Source: Fontisphaera persica
GTDB lineage: Bacteria; Verrucomicrobiota; Verrucomicrobiia; Limisphaerales; Fontisphaeraceae
Assembly (NCBI RefSeq): GCF_024832785.1
Contig: NZ_CP116615.1
Coordinates: 4,030,001-4,094,000 of the forward strand
DNA length: 64,000 nt
Direction of reading: 5' to 3'
In this document: piece after piece, positions 51,097 to 60,775 of the stretch
Layout: each line of letters starts with the position of its first letter
Position numbering within the stretch: the first letter of the stretch is position 1
Notes under the pieces: model-generated
What the model was told of the DNA's origin: nothing
What the model saw: the letters and a program-made list of their open reading frames with translations, nothing else
The model's database searches: none
Program-made: the position numbers and the translations under genes

Positions 51097-52137
51097 GTGT
51101 TGCGCGAATTGACCCAACAACTGCGTGCCGCCATTGCCCTGACACCGGAGCAGGTCAACCTTGCCGTTCAAGGATTGACCAGCGAAAGCGAGGCGGTGGA
51201 AGCCAAGGCCGATTTTCTCAGCGCGCTGGCCCAAAAAGGCGAGACCCTCGAGGAAATCACCGCCTTTGCCCGGGCCTTGCGCGCCCTGGCCGTGCCGGTG
51301 GAATTGCCGCCTGAGCTGCGGCAGCAGGAAATTCTGGACGTGGTGGGCACGGGCGGGGACCGTGCGCACACGCTCAATTTTTCCACCATGTCGGCCCTGA
51401 TTTGTGCCGCGGCCGGCCTGCGGGTGGCCAAGCATGGCAATCGCGCCGCCACGTCCCGCTGTGGCAGCGCTGATGTGCTCGAGGCGCTGGGGATTCCCGT
51501 GGATTTGCCGCCGGCGGAAGCCGTGGCGGCGTTGCAGGCGCATCATTTCGCGTTTTTCTTTGCGCCGCGCTACCATCCCGCCTTTCGTCACATGGCACCC
51601 GCCCGCAAGCTCTGCGCCGAGCGTGGCCAGCGCACCATCTTCAACTTTTTGGGGCCGCTGTTGAATCCAGCCCGGCCTTCGGCCCAGCTTATGGGCGTGC
51701 CGCGGCCGGAGCTTTGCGAGCCACTGGCGCGGGTGTTGCAGGGGCTGGGCGTGCGGCGCGGCATGGTGGTGTGCGGGCAGGCGGGAGCGTTGTGGCTGGA
51801 TGAAATGTCCACCGTGGGGGAAACCGTCGTGGCCGAGTTTTACCACGACCATGCCCACGCCGTGAGCCGGCTGGCGCCGTCCCAGTGGCCGCTGCAACCG
51901 GCCACCCTGGCGGATTTGCAGGGAGGCGACCCCGCCCAAAATGCGCAGGCCGCCCGTGATTTGTTAAGCGGGCGCGACCGCAGCCCCCGGCGCGACGCCG
52001 TGCTGCTTAACGCGGGCGCGGCGTTGTTCGTGGGGGGCGCCGCCCGCACCATCACCGACGGCATCGAGCTGGCGGCGCGGCTCGTGGATGAAGGGGTGGT
52101 GACCCGAAAAATGGCAGAACTGAGCCGGCAGGCTTGA
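51097..52137 (+). CDS. trpD: Anthranilate phosphoribosyltransferase
   Basis: 346 residues, normal for TrpD, from a GTG at 51097. A TTG at 51100 is an alternative; longer N-termini reading from further upstream are rejected because they lack homology. Motifs are DVVGTGGDRAHTLNFST (PRPP loop), KHGNRAATSRCGSADVLEALG, RYHPAFRHMAPARK and FNFLGPLLNPARP. It joins anthranilate and PRPP in the second step of tryptophan synthesis. The other trp genes are not in the window. Confidence 0.96.
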   Translation: MLRELTQQLRAAIALTPEQVNLAVQGLTSESEAVEAKADFLSALAQKGETLEEITAFARALRALAVPVELPPELRQQEILDVVGTGGDRAHTLNFSTMSALICAAAGLRVAKHGNRAATSRCGSADVLEALGIPVDLPPAEAVAALQAHHFAFFFAPRYHPAFRHMAPARKLCAERGQRTIFNFLGPLLNPARPSAQLMGVPRPELCEPLARVLQGLGVRRGMVVCGQAGALWLDEMSTVGETVVAEFYHDHAHAVSRLAPSQWPLQPATLADLQGGDPAQNAQAARDLLSGRDRSPRRDAVLLNAGAALFVGGAARTITDGIELAARLVDEGVVTRKMAELSRQA

Positions 52138-52190
52138 CCCCGCGGGGAAGCGGCAGGAAACGCCCGAATAGTCCAGGGAGAAGTTAAACC

Positions 52191-52673
52191 ATGGAAGAGC
52201 TTTACGAAATCCACGACTCGCCCATTCATGGGCGCGGTGGTTTTGCGCGGCGGGACATCCCCGCCGGCACGCGCGTGCTGGAATACCTGGGCGAACGCAT
52301 CACCAAGGCCGAGTCGCTGCGGCGTTGCGAAGCCCACAATGCCTACATTTTCCATTTGGACGAGGAATTTGACCTGGACGGCCTGGTGCCGTGGAATCCA
52401 GCCCGTTTTCTCAATCACAGTTGCGCGCCCAACTGCGAGGCCGTCATGGAGCACGGACGAATTTGGATTGTGGCTTTGCGGGATATTCGGGCGGGCGAAG
52501 AACTCACTTTTAATTACGGCTACGATTTGGTGGATTACCAGGACTACCCCTGCCACTGCGGCGCGCCCAATTGTGTGGGTTTCATGGTGGCCGAGGAGTT
52601 TCACCCGCGGTTGCGCGAACGCCAGGCCCGCGCGCCGGCCGACGCCCTGCCGTCGCCGGCCACCGGCCTTTAA
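52191..52673 (+). CDS. SET-domain protein methyltransferase with post-SET-like cysteines
   Basis: 160 residues, essentially a bare SET domain. Motifs are HGRGGFARRDIPAGTRVLEYLGERI, RFLNHSCAPNC (the NHSC-containing active-site knot), IRAGEELTFNYGYD, then CHCGAPNC, which fits the C-x-C-x4-C post-SET zinc site of lysine methyltransferases. It would use SAM to methylate lysine in a protein. Bacterial SET proteins are often thought to come from eukaryotes, although some act on bacterial proteins. The target is unknown. It overlaps the convergent MidA-like gene by 4 bp at the stops. Confidence 0.9.
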   Translation: MEELYEIHDSPIHGRGGFARRDIPAGTRVLEYLGERITKAESLRRCEAHNAYIFHLDEEFDLDGLVPWNPARFLNHSCAPNCEAVMEHGRIWIVALRDIRAGEELTFNYGYDLVDYQDYPCHCGAPNCVGFMVAEEFHPRLRERQARAPADALPSPATGL

Positions 52674-53746
52674 GGACGCCGCTGCACCAGCACGCAAAAT
52701 CTCTCGCCCATGTGCTGAGGATGGGTGAGCGTCATGAACTGCCGGCGGCGGGCGGCTGTCCATGCCAACTTTTCCCCCAGCTCCAGGGCCAGGCGGGTCA
52801 GGAAGGGGCCTTGTTTCTCCAGCGTTTCGGTCACCAATCCCGCCGCCCGGCCGGCTTCCTCCACCGCGGCAAAGTTCACATCCGCAGTCAGGTCCTGCTC
52901 GCCAGGGCGCGCCAGCAAATCATCCTGCAAGGTGTGGCGCCAGAAGGCCCGCAGGGTGCCCTGCGGGCGCCTGGGGTCCAGCGTCCCAGCCTGCGCGCTG
53001 CCATAATCCAAGGTCATCAGACGCCCGCCGGGGGCCAGCAGCAGGGCGGCGGTGCGCCACCATTCCAGGGCGGCAACCGGCGCCTCCACCGTGAAACCTT
53101 CCGGCAACACCTCCAGCAATACCTGGGGCAAGTCAGGCGCCAGCGCGGGTGAACTCAAGGCCAACCGCGTCCAAACCAGTCCGCCGCATCCCGGGCGGAC
53201 GCCCCATTCAAACCATTCCTGCCGCGCCGCATCCCACCCCAAACGGTGTACCGGCAAGGCGTCCAGCAGTTCATTGGAGTAAATGACCCCGCGCAGCGGC
53301 CGGGGCAGGTCCTCCCAGGAACGGGCGCGGCGCACCTGCGCGGCAAAAGAGGCCAGCGTTTCGGCCTGCCAGGCGGCGCGAGTGTCGGAGGGTTCCAATA
53401 CGTAATAGACCACGCGGCGGGCCAGCTCGGGATAATGCTGGTGCAGGGCGGTGAGGACGTCGGCCGCCAGCCGGCCGTCGTGCGCTCCGGCTTCCACCAG
53501 CGCCGGATGCTCCCCAAGGACCGGCTCGGCGAGCCAGCGGGCAAAGCGATGCGCCAGTAATTCACCAAAGAGCGGGCCGGTGCTGACGCTGGTGAAAAAG
53601 TCGCCCCGCCGGCCGGGAGTGTGCTCCCGCCGCTCGTAGTACCCCAGCTCCGGATGATAAAGCGCCAGCTCCATGAAGCGCGCAAAAGTCAGCGCGCCGC
53701 CGCTGGATTCCAGCGCCAGTTGGAGGGCGCGCGGCAGTTCATTCAT
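52670..53746 (-). CDS. MidA/NDUFAF7-like SAM-dependent methyltransferase
   Basis: 358 residues. N-terminal motifs are ALYHPELGYYERREHTPGRRGDFFTSVSTGPLFGELLA and LVEAGAHDGRLAADVL (SAM binding), followed by IYSNELLDALPVHRL. These match the DUF185 family, whose mitochondrial member NDUFAF7 dimethylates an arginine of complex I. The bacterial substrate is not established. It overlaps the convergent SET gene by 4 bp. Confidence 0.92.
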   Translation of the reverse strand: MNELPRALQLALESSGGALTFARFMELALYHPELGYYERREHTPGRRGDFFTSVSTGPLFGELLAHRFARWLAEPVLGEHPALVEAGAHDGRLAADVLTALHQHYPELARRVVYYVLEPSDTRAAWQAETLASFAAQVRRARSWEDLPRPLRGVIYSNELLDALPVHRLGWDAARQEWFEWGVRPGCGGLVWTRLALSSPALAPDLPQVLLEVLPEGFTVEAPVAALEWWRTAALLLAPGGRLMTLDYGSAQAGTLDPRRPQGTLRAFWRHTLQDDLLARPGEQDLTADVNFAAVEEAGRAAGLVTETLEKQGPFLTRLALELGEKLAWTAARRRQFMTLTHPQHMGERFCVLVQRRP

Positions 53747-53808
53747 AAGCTTGCAGTTTCCGCAAAATCATCTAATAGTAAAGGTCAGGACCGTTACATA
53801 TCCATTTT

Positions 53809-54921
<1,113 letters not shown>

Positions 54922-54969
54922 TCAATCCGGCCTGGCGGCCGCGCAGGCTGGCCGCCCGGCCCACGGCTT

Positions 54970-56169
54970 ATGCGACGCAACGAATTGGATTACATCCTGA
55001 ACCGGATGCTCGATTATCATCCGGATGTCTCCGACCTCAACATGACGGTGGACAAGCCGCTGCAGGTGGAGCACGACGGCGAGCTGCGGCCGGTTCAGAT
55101 TGACCCCCCCATAGAAAAGCTCACGCCGTTTCAGACCGAAACCATCGCGCTCAACCTCATTGGCGGCAACCGCCGCCTGATGGAGGATTTGCTCCGCAGC
55201 GGCTCGTGTGACGCCTCCTACGGCGTGGAGGGCCGGGCGCGCTTCCGCGTGAACATCTTCAGCCAGCGCGGCCATTACTCCTGCGTGCTGCGCAAACTGA
55301 ACACCAAAATCCCCACCCTCAAGGAGCTGGGCATGCCGGAGATTTTTTTCCAGGTGGCCAAGGAAAAAACCGGCCTGGTGCTGGTCACCGGCGCCACCGG
55401 CTCGGGCAAGAGCACCACGCTGGCGGCGCTGCTGAACGAAATCAACGAAACCCGCTCCATCCACATCATCACCCTGGAAGACCCGGTGGAGTTTGTGCAT
55501 CCGCAGAAAAAGGCCACCTTCAACCAGCGGGAAATGGGGAATGACTTTGACACCTTCTCCAGCGGCTTGCGCGCCGCCCTGCGCCAGGCTCCCAAGATTA
55601 TTCTGGTGGGTGAGATGCGCGACCGGGAGACGGTGGAAATTGGCCTCAGCGCCGCCGAAACCGGCCACTTGGTGCTCAGCACGCTCCACACCATTGACGC
55701 CGGCCAGACCATCAACCGCATCCTGGGCATGTTTGAGCCGGAGGAACAGGAGCAGGTGCGCGTGCGGCTGGCGGATACGCTGCGGTGGGTCATCAGCCAG
55801 CGCCTGGTGCCCAAGGTGGGCGGCGGCCGCTATGCACTGCTCGAAATCATGGGCAACAACATCCGCACCAAGGATTCCATCATCCACGGCGAGAGCGAGG
55901 GCAAGAGCTTCTACGAAATCATCGAGGCCGCCTATCCGTTCGGCTGGCGGCACTTTGACCACGCCTGCCTGGAGGCCTACGAAAACGGCATCATCACCGA
56001 GGAAGTCGCGCTGCTCTCGGCCAGCAAACGCGCCATTGTCAGCCGCGGCATTGACAACATCAAGAAGAAGCGCGGCGAGGTCACCAGCTCGTACACGGAT
56101 TTGCAGATGAAAAAGACGGAGGAGAAAAAGACGGACGTTCCCATCCCGCCGGTGCTCAAACTCAAATAA
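54970..56169 (+). CDS. pilU: PilT/PilU-type ATPase, second copy
   Basis: 399 residues, same fold as PilT but more diverged. Walker A is GATGSGKSTT, the Asp box is HIITLEDPVEFVH, Walker B is ILVGEMRDRETVE, and the His box is HLVLSTLHTIDAGQT. The C-terminus has an extra charged tail of about 30 residues (KKTEEKKTD). It starts 48 bp after pilT and is followed after 6 bp by a small pseudoreceiver-like gene. PilU-type ATPases act only together with PilT, so the pair is likely functional. Confidence 0.9.
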   Translation: MRRNELDYILNRMLDYHPDVSDLNMTVDKPLQVEHDGELRPVQIDPPIEKLTPFQTETIALNLIGGNRRLMEDLLRSGSCDASYGVEGRARFRVNIFSQRGHYSCVLRKLNTKIPTLKELGMPEIFFQVAKEKTGLVLVTGATGSGKSTTLAALLNEINETRSIHIITLEDPVEFVHPQKKATFNQREMGNDFDTFSSGLRAALRQAPKIILVGEMRDRETVEIGLSAAETGHLVLSTLHTIDAGQTINRILGMFEPEEQEQVRVRLADTLRWVISQRLVPKVGGGRYALLEIMGNNIRTKDSIIHGESEGKSFYEIIEAAYPFGWRHFDHACLEAYENGIITEEVALLSASKRAIVSRGIDNIKKKRGEVTSSYTDLQMKKTEEKKTDVPIPPVLKLK

Positions 56170-56175
56170 GCGCCT

Positions 56176-56640
56176 ATGCAACAATACGAAATTTTAACTC
56201 TGGCGGACAAACCCGCCCTGCTGGGCATCAGCACCCTGGAGTGGCAGGTGCAGGTCATGGGCGTGCTGGACCAGATGGGTTACAAAGTGCACGCCGCCCT
56301 CGACCATGAGGACTTCATGAACCGTTTCACCCAGTACCAGTATCAGGTGACCATCCTTGAGGAAACCTTTCACTGTGCCACTCTCGAGGAAAACCAGAGC
56401 CTGGCCTTTCTGCAAAAGCTGCCCATGCATCTCCGCCGGCATGCCACGGTGGTTTTGCTGAGTGAAACCCTCCAAACCCTCAACCCGTTGCAGGCCTTCG
56501 CTCTGAGTGTCCACGGCATCATCAACCGCGCGGATTTTTCCAACCTGGAGGGCATTCTCGCCAAGATCATCAGCGACAACGAACTCTTCCTGGTGCCCTA
56601 CCGCCAGACCCACGAGCGCATCATCCAGGGTAAAGTGTAA
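56176..56640 (+). CDS. Pseudoreceiver-like protein linked to PilT/PilU
   Basis: 154 residues. The alternating strand/helix pattern with WQVQVMGVLDQMGYKVHAAL, QVTILEETFHCATLEENQ and ATVVLLSET resembles a receiver domain. The acceptor Asp is replaced by Glu (LEE), and the Lys of the fifth strand is replaced (INRADF). Phosphorylation is therefore unlikely. The operon with pilT and pilU suggests a role in pilus retraction control. Alternatively it could be an unrelated alpha/beta fold; I am only moderately sure. Confidence 0.7.
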   Translation: MQQYEILTLADKPALLGISTLEWQVQVMGVLDQMGYKVHAALDHEDFMNRFTQYQYQVTILEETFHCATLEENQSLAFLQKLPMHLRRHATVVLLSETLQTLNPLQAFALSVHGIINRADFSNLEGILAKIISDNELFLVPYRQTHERIIQGKV

Positions 56641-56661
56641 GGCGCTTCTCCGGCGCAAAAA

Positions 56662-58128
56662 TCAGGGGCCAGGGGGTGGTCCCTTGCCCGCGTCCTCAAA
56701 GCGGCTCAGCCAGGAATAATAACTCCACAGCGGCCCCACCGCCCCGCGCCGGCGCAGCCGTTCCACCAAGGATAAAAACGCCGGGGGCGCCTCCCGGGTA
56801 ATCCACCGCCGCGAGCGCCGGGCAAATTCCGCCAGCCGCTCCCCGATGCGCTCGGGCGTCAGCGCCGGCGAGACATAATATGTGGGCTGGAGCAGGGACG
56901 CCCCCGCGGGCAGCAAGCCCTCCCGCAGCGCGCGGTCGTGCAGGGGCGTGCGCGGATAAATCCGCATGCCAATGACCGGCAACACCACGCATGCCGGCAG
57001 ATGCAATGAATTGCGGAAACCTTCCTCCAGGGTGGCCTCCGTCTCCCCCGGACCGCCGCAAATCAAAAAGTGGCAGGCGTCCATCCCCGCCTCTTGCACC
57101 AGGCGGCTGCAGCGCAACACCTCCGCGAAATCAAAATGCTTGCCATACTCGGCCAGCACCGTGTCGCTGAAACTGTCTGTGCCAAACTCCACGTGCCGCA
57201 GGCCCGCGCGCGCCATCAACTGCGCCAGCTCGGGCGTCAAACCGGCGGGACGCAAAAAACAGCCCCAGGTCAGGCGAAGCTGGCGGCGCACCATCGCCTC
57301 GCACACGGCCGCGGCGTGCGCTGGCGAGGCGTTGAACACACTGTCCACCACAAAAAAATAACGCGCCCCGGCCGCCTCCAGGGCCGCCAGCTCCTCCGCC
57401 ACTTCCTCGGCCGGACGATGCCGCGGCACGCGCCCTTCGATGAGGGGATACGTGCAATAACAACAGTGAAAGGCGCAGCCCCGCTGCGTCTGCACATTCA
57501 ACATCGAGCTGTGCTCGACGTACCAGCGCGCCGCCTCGGCGGGACGAATGGGCCGCGGCAATGTGGCCAGATTCGCCAGATGCGCCGGTGGATTGCAGAC
57601 CACTTGCCCGCCGCGCCGGTGGACCAAGCCCGGCAGATGGCTGAAATCCCTGCCGGTTTGCAGGGCGGTGAGCAATTGCGGCAAGGTCTCCTCCGCCTCT
57701 CCCTGCAACCCGAAATCCGCCCCGCTCAACGTCAACAGCTCCTCGGGAAAGATGGAAAAGCCGCTGCCGCCCAGAATCATCGGCGCCGCGCAGTGCGCCC
57801 GAATGGTCCGGCACACCTCGGCCAGTCCATCAAAAAACGTTTCCTGGCGCTGGATGAGCACATCGTCAATATTGCGCAGCGACAGGCCCACAAAATCCGG
57901 CGGCCACGCTTTCAGGCGCTCGGTCAGGGTGGTTCCCTCCATTTGCCAGTCGAGCCACTGCGTCTGAAAGCCTGCCTGCCGCAGGGCCGCATCCACATGG
58001 GCCAGCCCGAGGGGAAACACCACGTACGGGTCGCGGCAGGTGTTCAGGCTAATCAGCAGGCACCGCGCGCCTCTGCCCGTGCCGGGCGGCGGCAAGGAGC
58101 CGAAACATTTTGCCGTAGCGTCGCTCAT
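56662..58128 (-). CDS. B12-binding-domain radical SAM protein
   Basis: 488 residues. The N-terminal B12-binding-type Rossmann domain (about 20-170) has LISLNTCRDPYVVFPLGLAHV and ILGGSGFSIFPEE, but lacks the DxHxxG cobalt-ligand motif. The radical SAM core has CAFHCCYC (CxxxCxxC, the 4Fe-4S cluster), followed by FVVDSVFNAS and HVEFGTDSFSDTVL. The C-terminal 100 residues form a helical domain. The substrate is unknown. Its start is only 23 bp from that of a divergent exported protein gene. Confidence 0.9.
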   Translation of the reverse strand: MSDATAKCFGSLPPPGTGRGARCLLISLNTCRDPYVVFPLGLAHVDAALRQAGFQTQWLDWQMEGTTLTERLKAWPPDFVGLSLRNIDDVLIQRQETFFDGLAEVCRTIRAHCAAPMILGGSGFSIFPEELLTLSGADFGLQGEAEETLPQLLTALQTGRDFSHLPGLVHRRGGQVVCNPPAHLANLATLPRPIRPAEAARWYVEHSSMLNVQTQRGCAFHCCYCTYPLIEGRVPRHRPAEEVAEELAALEAAGARYFFVVDSVFNASPAHAAAVCEAMVRRQLRLTWGCFLRPAGLTPELAQLMARAGLRHVEFGTDSFSDTVLAEYGKHFDFAEVLRCSRLVQEAGMDACHFLICGGPGETEATLEEGFRNSLHLPACVVLPVIGMRIYPRTPLHDRALREGLLPAGASLLQPTYYVSPALTPERIGERLAEFARRSRRWITREAPPAFLSLVERLRRRGAVGPLWSYYSWLSRFEDAGKGPPPGP

Positions 58129-58151
58129 GCCTGCCGGATTATAGTGGCGCC

Positions 58152-58922
58152 ATGATTCATCACCTGCTCCGCCATGATACGCCGGCCCGTGGCGCTTGGC
58201 GATGCCTTTTGCTCAGCCTGGCCCTCCTGGGCTTCCCCCCAGTGGGCGCCTCGCAGGCGGCCCCTCCGCCGTGGACGCCGCTTTTCAATGGGCGCGACCT
58301 TGCCGGGTGGGTCATCAAAGCCAAACCCGCCGACCGCGAGCAAAACTTCTGGCGCGTGGAAAATGGCGAGTTGGTGGCCGATACCTTGACCAACAAACAA
58401 CACGATTATGTGTGGTTGATGACGGAAAAGGAGTACGGTGATTTTGACCTGCAATTGAAGTTTCAGGCCTTTACCAACAGTCCCGGCAACAGCGGCGTGC
58501 AACTTCGCAGCCGGTATGATGATGCTGCCTTCTGGCTCGACGGCCCGCAGATTGACATTAACCCTCCCGGCCCGTGGCGCACGGGCATGATGTGGGATGA
58601 GACCCGCGGCAACACCCGTTGGATTTACCCCAATTTGCCCGCCGGCCAGTGGGTTCAAACCAACATGGCGCCGGCCGGACTCCGGTTTTATTACAGCCAC
58701 GACACCCCCGCCTGGAACACCCTCGAAATATCCGCCCGCGGCACGCGCATCCGGGCTTTTTTGAATGGGGTCCAGATTACGGATTTGGACGGCGCCGGCC
58801 TGTTGGATGACGCGCTGCATCGCCAGCGGCGGGTGGGGCTGCGCGGCCATCTAGCCTTGCAAATTCACACCGGCGATTTGTTGTACATCCGCTTCAAGGA
58901 CCTCTTCATCCGCGAATGGTAA
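58152..58922 (+). CDS. Exported DUF1080-family protein (3-keto-disaccharide hydrolase-like)
   Basis: 256 residues with a signal peptide (CLLLSLALLGFPPVGASQA). The domain starts WTPLFNGRDLAGWVIKAKP and contains WRVENGELVAD, YGDFDLQLKFQ, NSGVQLRS and NTLEISARGTRIRAFLNGVQI. This is typical of DUF1080 proteins, several of which cleave 3-keto-glucosides. They are very common in Verrucomicrobia and Planctomycetes, and probably act on sugars in the periplasm. The partner oxidoreductase genes are not adjacent. Confidence 0.9.
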   Translation: MIHHLLRHDTPARGAWRCLLLSLALLGFPPVGASQAAPPPWTPLFNGRDLAGWVIKAKPADREQNFWRVENGELVADTLTNKQHDYVWLMTEKEYGDFDLQLKFQAFTNSPGNSGVQLRSRYDDAAFWLDGPQIDINPPGPWRTGMMWDETRGNTRWIYPNLPAGQWVQTNMAPAGLRFYYSHDTPAWNTLEISARGTRIRAFLNGVQITDLDGAGLLDDALHRQRRVGLRGHLALQIHTGDLLYIRFKDLFIREW

Positions 58923-59086
58923 GGATGCCGGGTGGGGGGGCCGCTGGCGAGGACAATCCGGCCGAGACGTCCGGGCGCAGCGCCGCTGGGGCGGCCAACC
59001 TCCCTCCTTTCCTGGAGCAGGCTGGCCCGGCAAGCCAGCATGGAAAAGGGCTTTCCCGCCGCTGCCAAATCCGCTATTAACCAGCC

Positions 59087-60097
59087 ATGACTCGGCCCCG
59101 CATGGAACGTTTCTCGCGTCCGCCCCTGGAGCGAATGATGGCGATTCATCAAATGCTGGTGGAAAAACAATATCCCAATGCGCACACCGTGGCCCGCCAG
59201 TTTGAGGTCAACCCGCGCACCATCAAGCGGGACATTGAGTTCATGCGGGACCGGCTCGAATTACCCATTGAGTATGACGCCACCCGGCGCGGCCACTATT
59301 ACAGCCGGCCCGTGAAACAATTTCCCGCGGTGCTGTTGAATGAGCGGGAGTTGTTTGCGCTGCTGGTGGCGCAAAAAGTGGTTTCCGCGTACCAGGGCAC
59401 GAAGTTTGCCGCCCCGCTGCAGACGGCGCTGCATCGCCTGGCCAGCCATTTGGATGATCGCAATCCGGTGAGTTTGGGCCATTTGAACGAGGCGCTTTCG
59501 ATTCGGCCCCTGGGTCCGGAGGACACCGATGTGGAGCTGTTCGGAGTATTGAGCGAGGCCCTGTTCCAGAAGCGGATGGTCAGTTTTCTTTATCGGCGGC
59601 TGGGCGAGCGCGCCTGGATGCGCCGGCAGGTGTGCCCTTATCACCTGGCCTACATTGACCATCATTGGTACCTGATTGGGCTGGATTTGCAACGCAAGGC
59701 CCTGCGCACTTTTGTTCTCTCGCGCATGAAAGAGGTCCACCTGCTCAAGCGCACCTTTTCCAGACCCGAAAATTTCAAGGCCGACGAATACCTCAAAGAC
59801 AGTTTTCTGGTGTTCAAAGGCGAGGATGACTACGAGGTGGTCATCGAATTTGATGCGTGGGCCACGGATTTGCTGCGCGGGCGCCGCTGGAATCCCCGTC
59901 ACGAATGGCTCGAGCTGCCCGGCGGCGGCTCGCGGCTGCGGCTCCGGTTGAACAACATCGAGGAAATCCTGGGATGGGTGTTGAGCTGGGGGGCGCATGC
60001 CATGGTGGTACGCCCCAAACGCCTGGCCAGCCGCGTGCGCGCCGCCGCCCAAGCCATGCTGAACCGCTACCCCAACACCGAAACCGAGGCGGATTAA
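59087..60097 (+). CDS. HTH and WYL-domain transcriptional regulator
   Basis: 336 residues. An N-terminal helix-turn-helix (MMAIHQMLVEKQYPNAHTVARQF, then NPRTIKRDIEFMRD) is followed by a central region, a WYL domain (YHLAYIDHHWYLIGLDLQRKALRTF, with the W-Y-L triplet) and a C-terminal WCX-like extension. WYL proteins bind nucleic acids or nucleotides and often control stress or defence genes. No defence gene is seen next to it. Confidence 0.9.
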   Translation: MTRPRMERFSRPPLERMMAIHQMLVEKQYPNAHTVARQFEVNPRTIKRDIEFMRDRLELPIEYDATRRGHYYSRPVKQFPAVLLNERELFALLVAQKVVSAYQGTKFAAPLQTALHRLASHLDDRNPVSLGHLNEALSIRPLGPEDTDVELFGVLSEALFQKRMVSFLYRRLGERAWMRRQVCPYHLAYIDHHWYLIGLDLQRKALRTFVLSRMKEVHLLKRTFSRPENFKADEYLKDSFLVFKGEDDYEVVIEFDAWATDLLRGRRWNPRHEWLELPGGGSRLRLRLNNIEEILGWVLSWGAHAMVVRPKRLASRVRAAAQAMLNRYPNTETEAD

Positions 60098-60258
60098 GGC
60101 CGGCAAGCGTGGCATTGGAGGCGTAGGGAGGGTGCGGAAGTAATCCGTGTCCGCGCAGGATGGGACAGCCTTTTATCCCGGCGATTGCCAGCAATATTCC
60201 GAGTTAATCTCCATTTTTGGGGCCTTGTGCGCAGTTCAAAAAAATCCATTTATGCTGC

Positions 60259-60287
60259 TTGACCAGAACATAAAAGTGTCTCATAGT
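60259..60287 (+). promoter_or_regulatory. Probable promoter of the HU-family gene
   Basis: TTGACC (60259-60264) and CATAGT (60282-60287) are 17 bp apart, with 5/6 and 4/6 matches. A start near 60294 leaves a leader of about 46 nt, with a GAAGGA ribosome-binding site (60329-60334) 6 nt before the ATG at 60341. Confidence 0.55.
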
Positions 60288-60340
60288 GAAGAAGTTAGGC
60301 TAGTTAGTGACCGTTCGCATCCAACCCTGAAGGACATGTT

Positions 60341-60673
60341 ATGACAAAGCGTGACCTGGTAATTCGGATTAGCGAGGACACCGGCCTGAAGCAGCAGGAC
60401 GTGATGCAAGCCGTCCAGCGCGCGTTGGACGTCATCACCGAGGCCTTAGGCAAGGGAGACAAGGTTGAGCTCCGCAACTTCGGGGTGTTCGAGGTGAAGA
60501 AACGCAAGGCGCGCGTGGGGCGCAATCCCAATACGCCCCACGTGAATGTGCCCATCCCGCCCCGTTTTGTCGTGCGCTTCAAGCCCGGCAAGGAGATGCG
60601 GGACCTGGTGTTGCAGTTGAAGGAGTTGCCCACCTCGCCCAGCCCGGAAACCGCCACCGACCAGCCTTCGTAA
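60341..60673 (+). CDS. HU/IHF-family DNA-binding protein
   Basis: 110 residues. The family signature is seen in TKRDLVIRISEDTGLKQQDV, GDKVELRNFGVFEVKKRKAR and the beta-arm RVGRNPNTPHVNVPIPPRFVVRFKPGKEM. It is a small nucleoid-associated protein that bends DNA as a dimer. The C-terminal 15 residues (PTSPSPETATDQPS) are a nonconserved tail. Strong promoter and terminator elements flank it, so it is a single-gene unit. I cannot choose between HU and IHF from the sequence. Confidence 0.94.
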   Translation: MTKRDLVIRISEDTGLKQQDVMQAVQRALDVITEALGKGDKVELRNFGVFEVKKRKARVGRNPNTPHVNVPIPPRFVVRFKPGKEMRDLVLQLKELPTSPSPETATDQPS

Positions 60674-60706
60674 TCTGATTTTGCCCAGCTTGAGAGCGGT
60701 GCGGCG

Positions 60707-60729
60707 CCCCGTGCTGCGGGGATTTTTTT
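60707..60729 (+). terminator. Rho-independent terminator after the HU-family gene
   Basis: Stem CCCCG (60707-60711)/CGGGG (60717-60721), 5-nt loop, and T7 run at 60723-60729. Confidence 0.7.
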
Positions 60730-60775
60730 GATTTGCTTCCCTGCGGGTTCTTTAGGTTTGATGCCGCTTTGCGCT

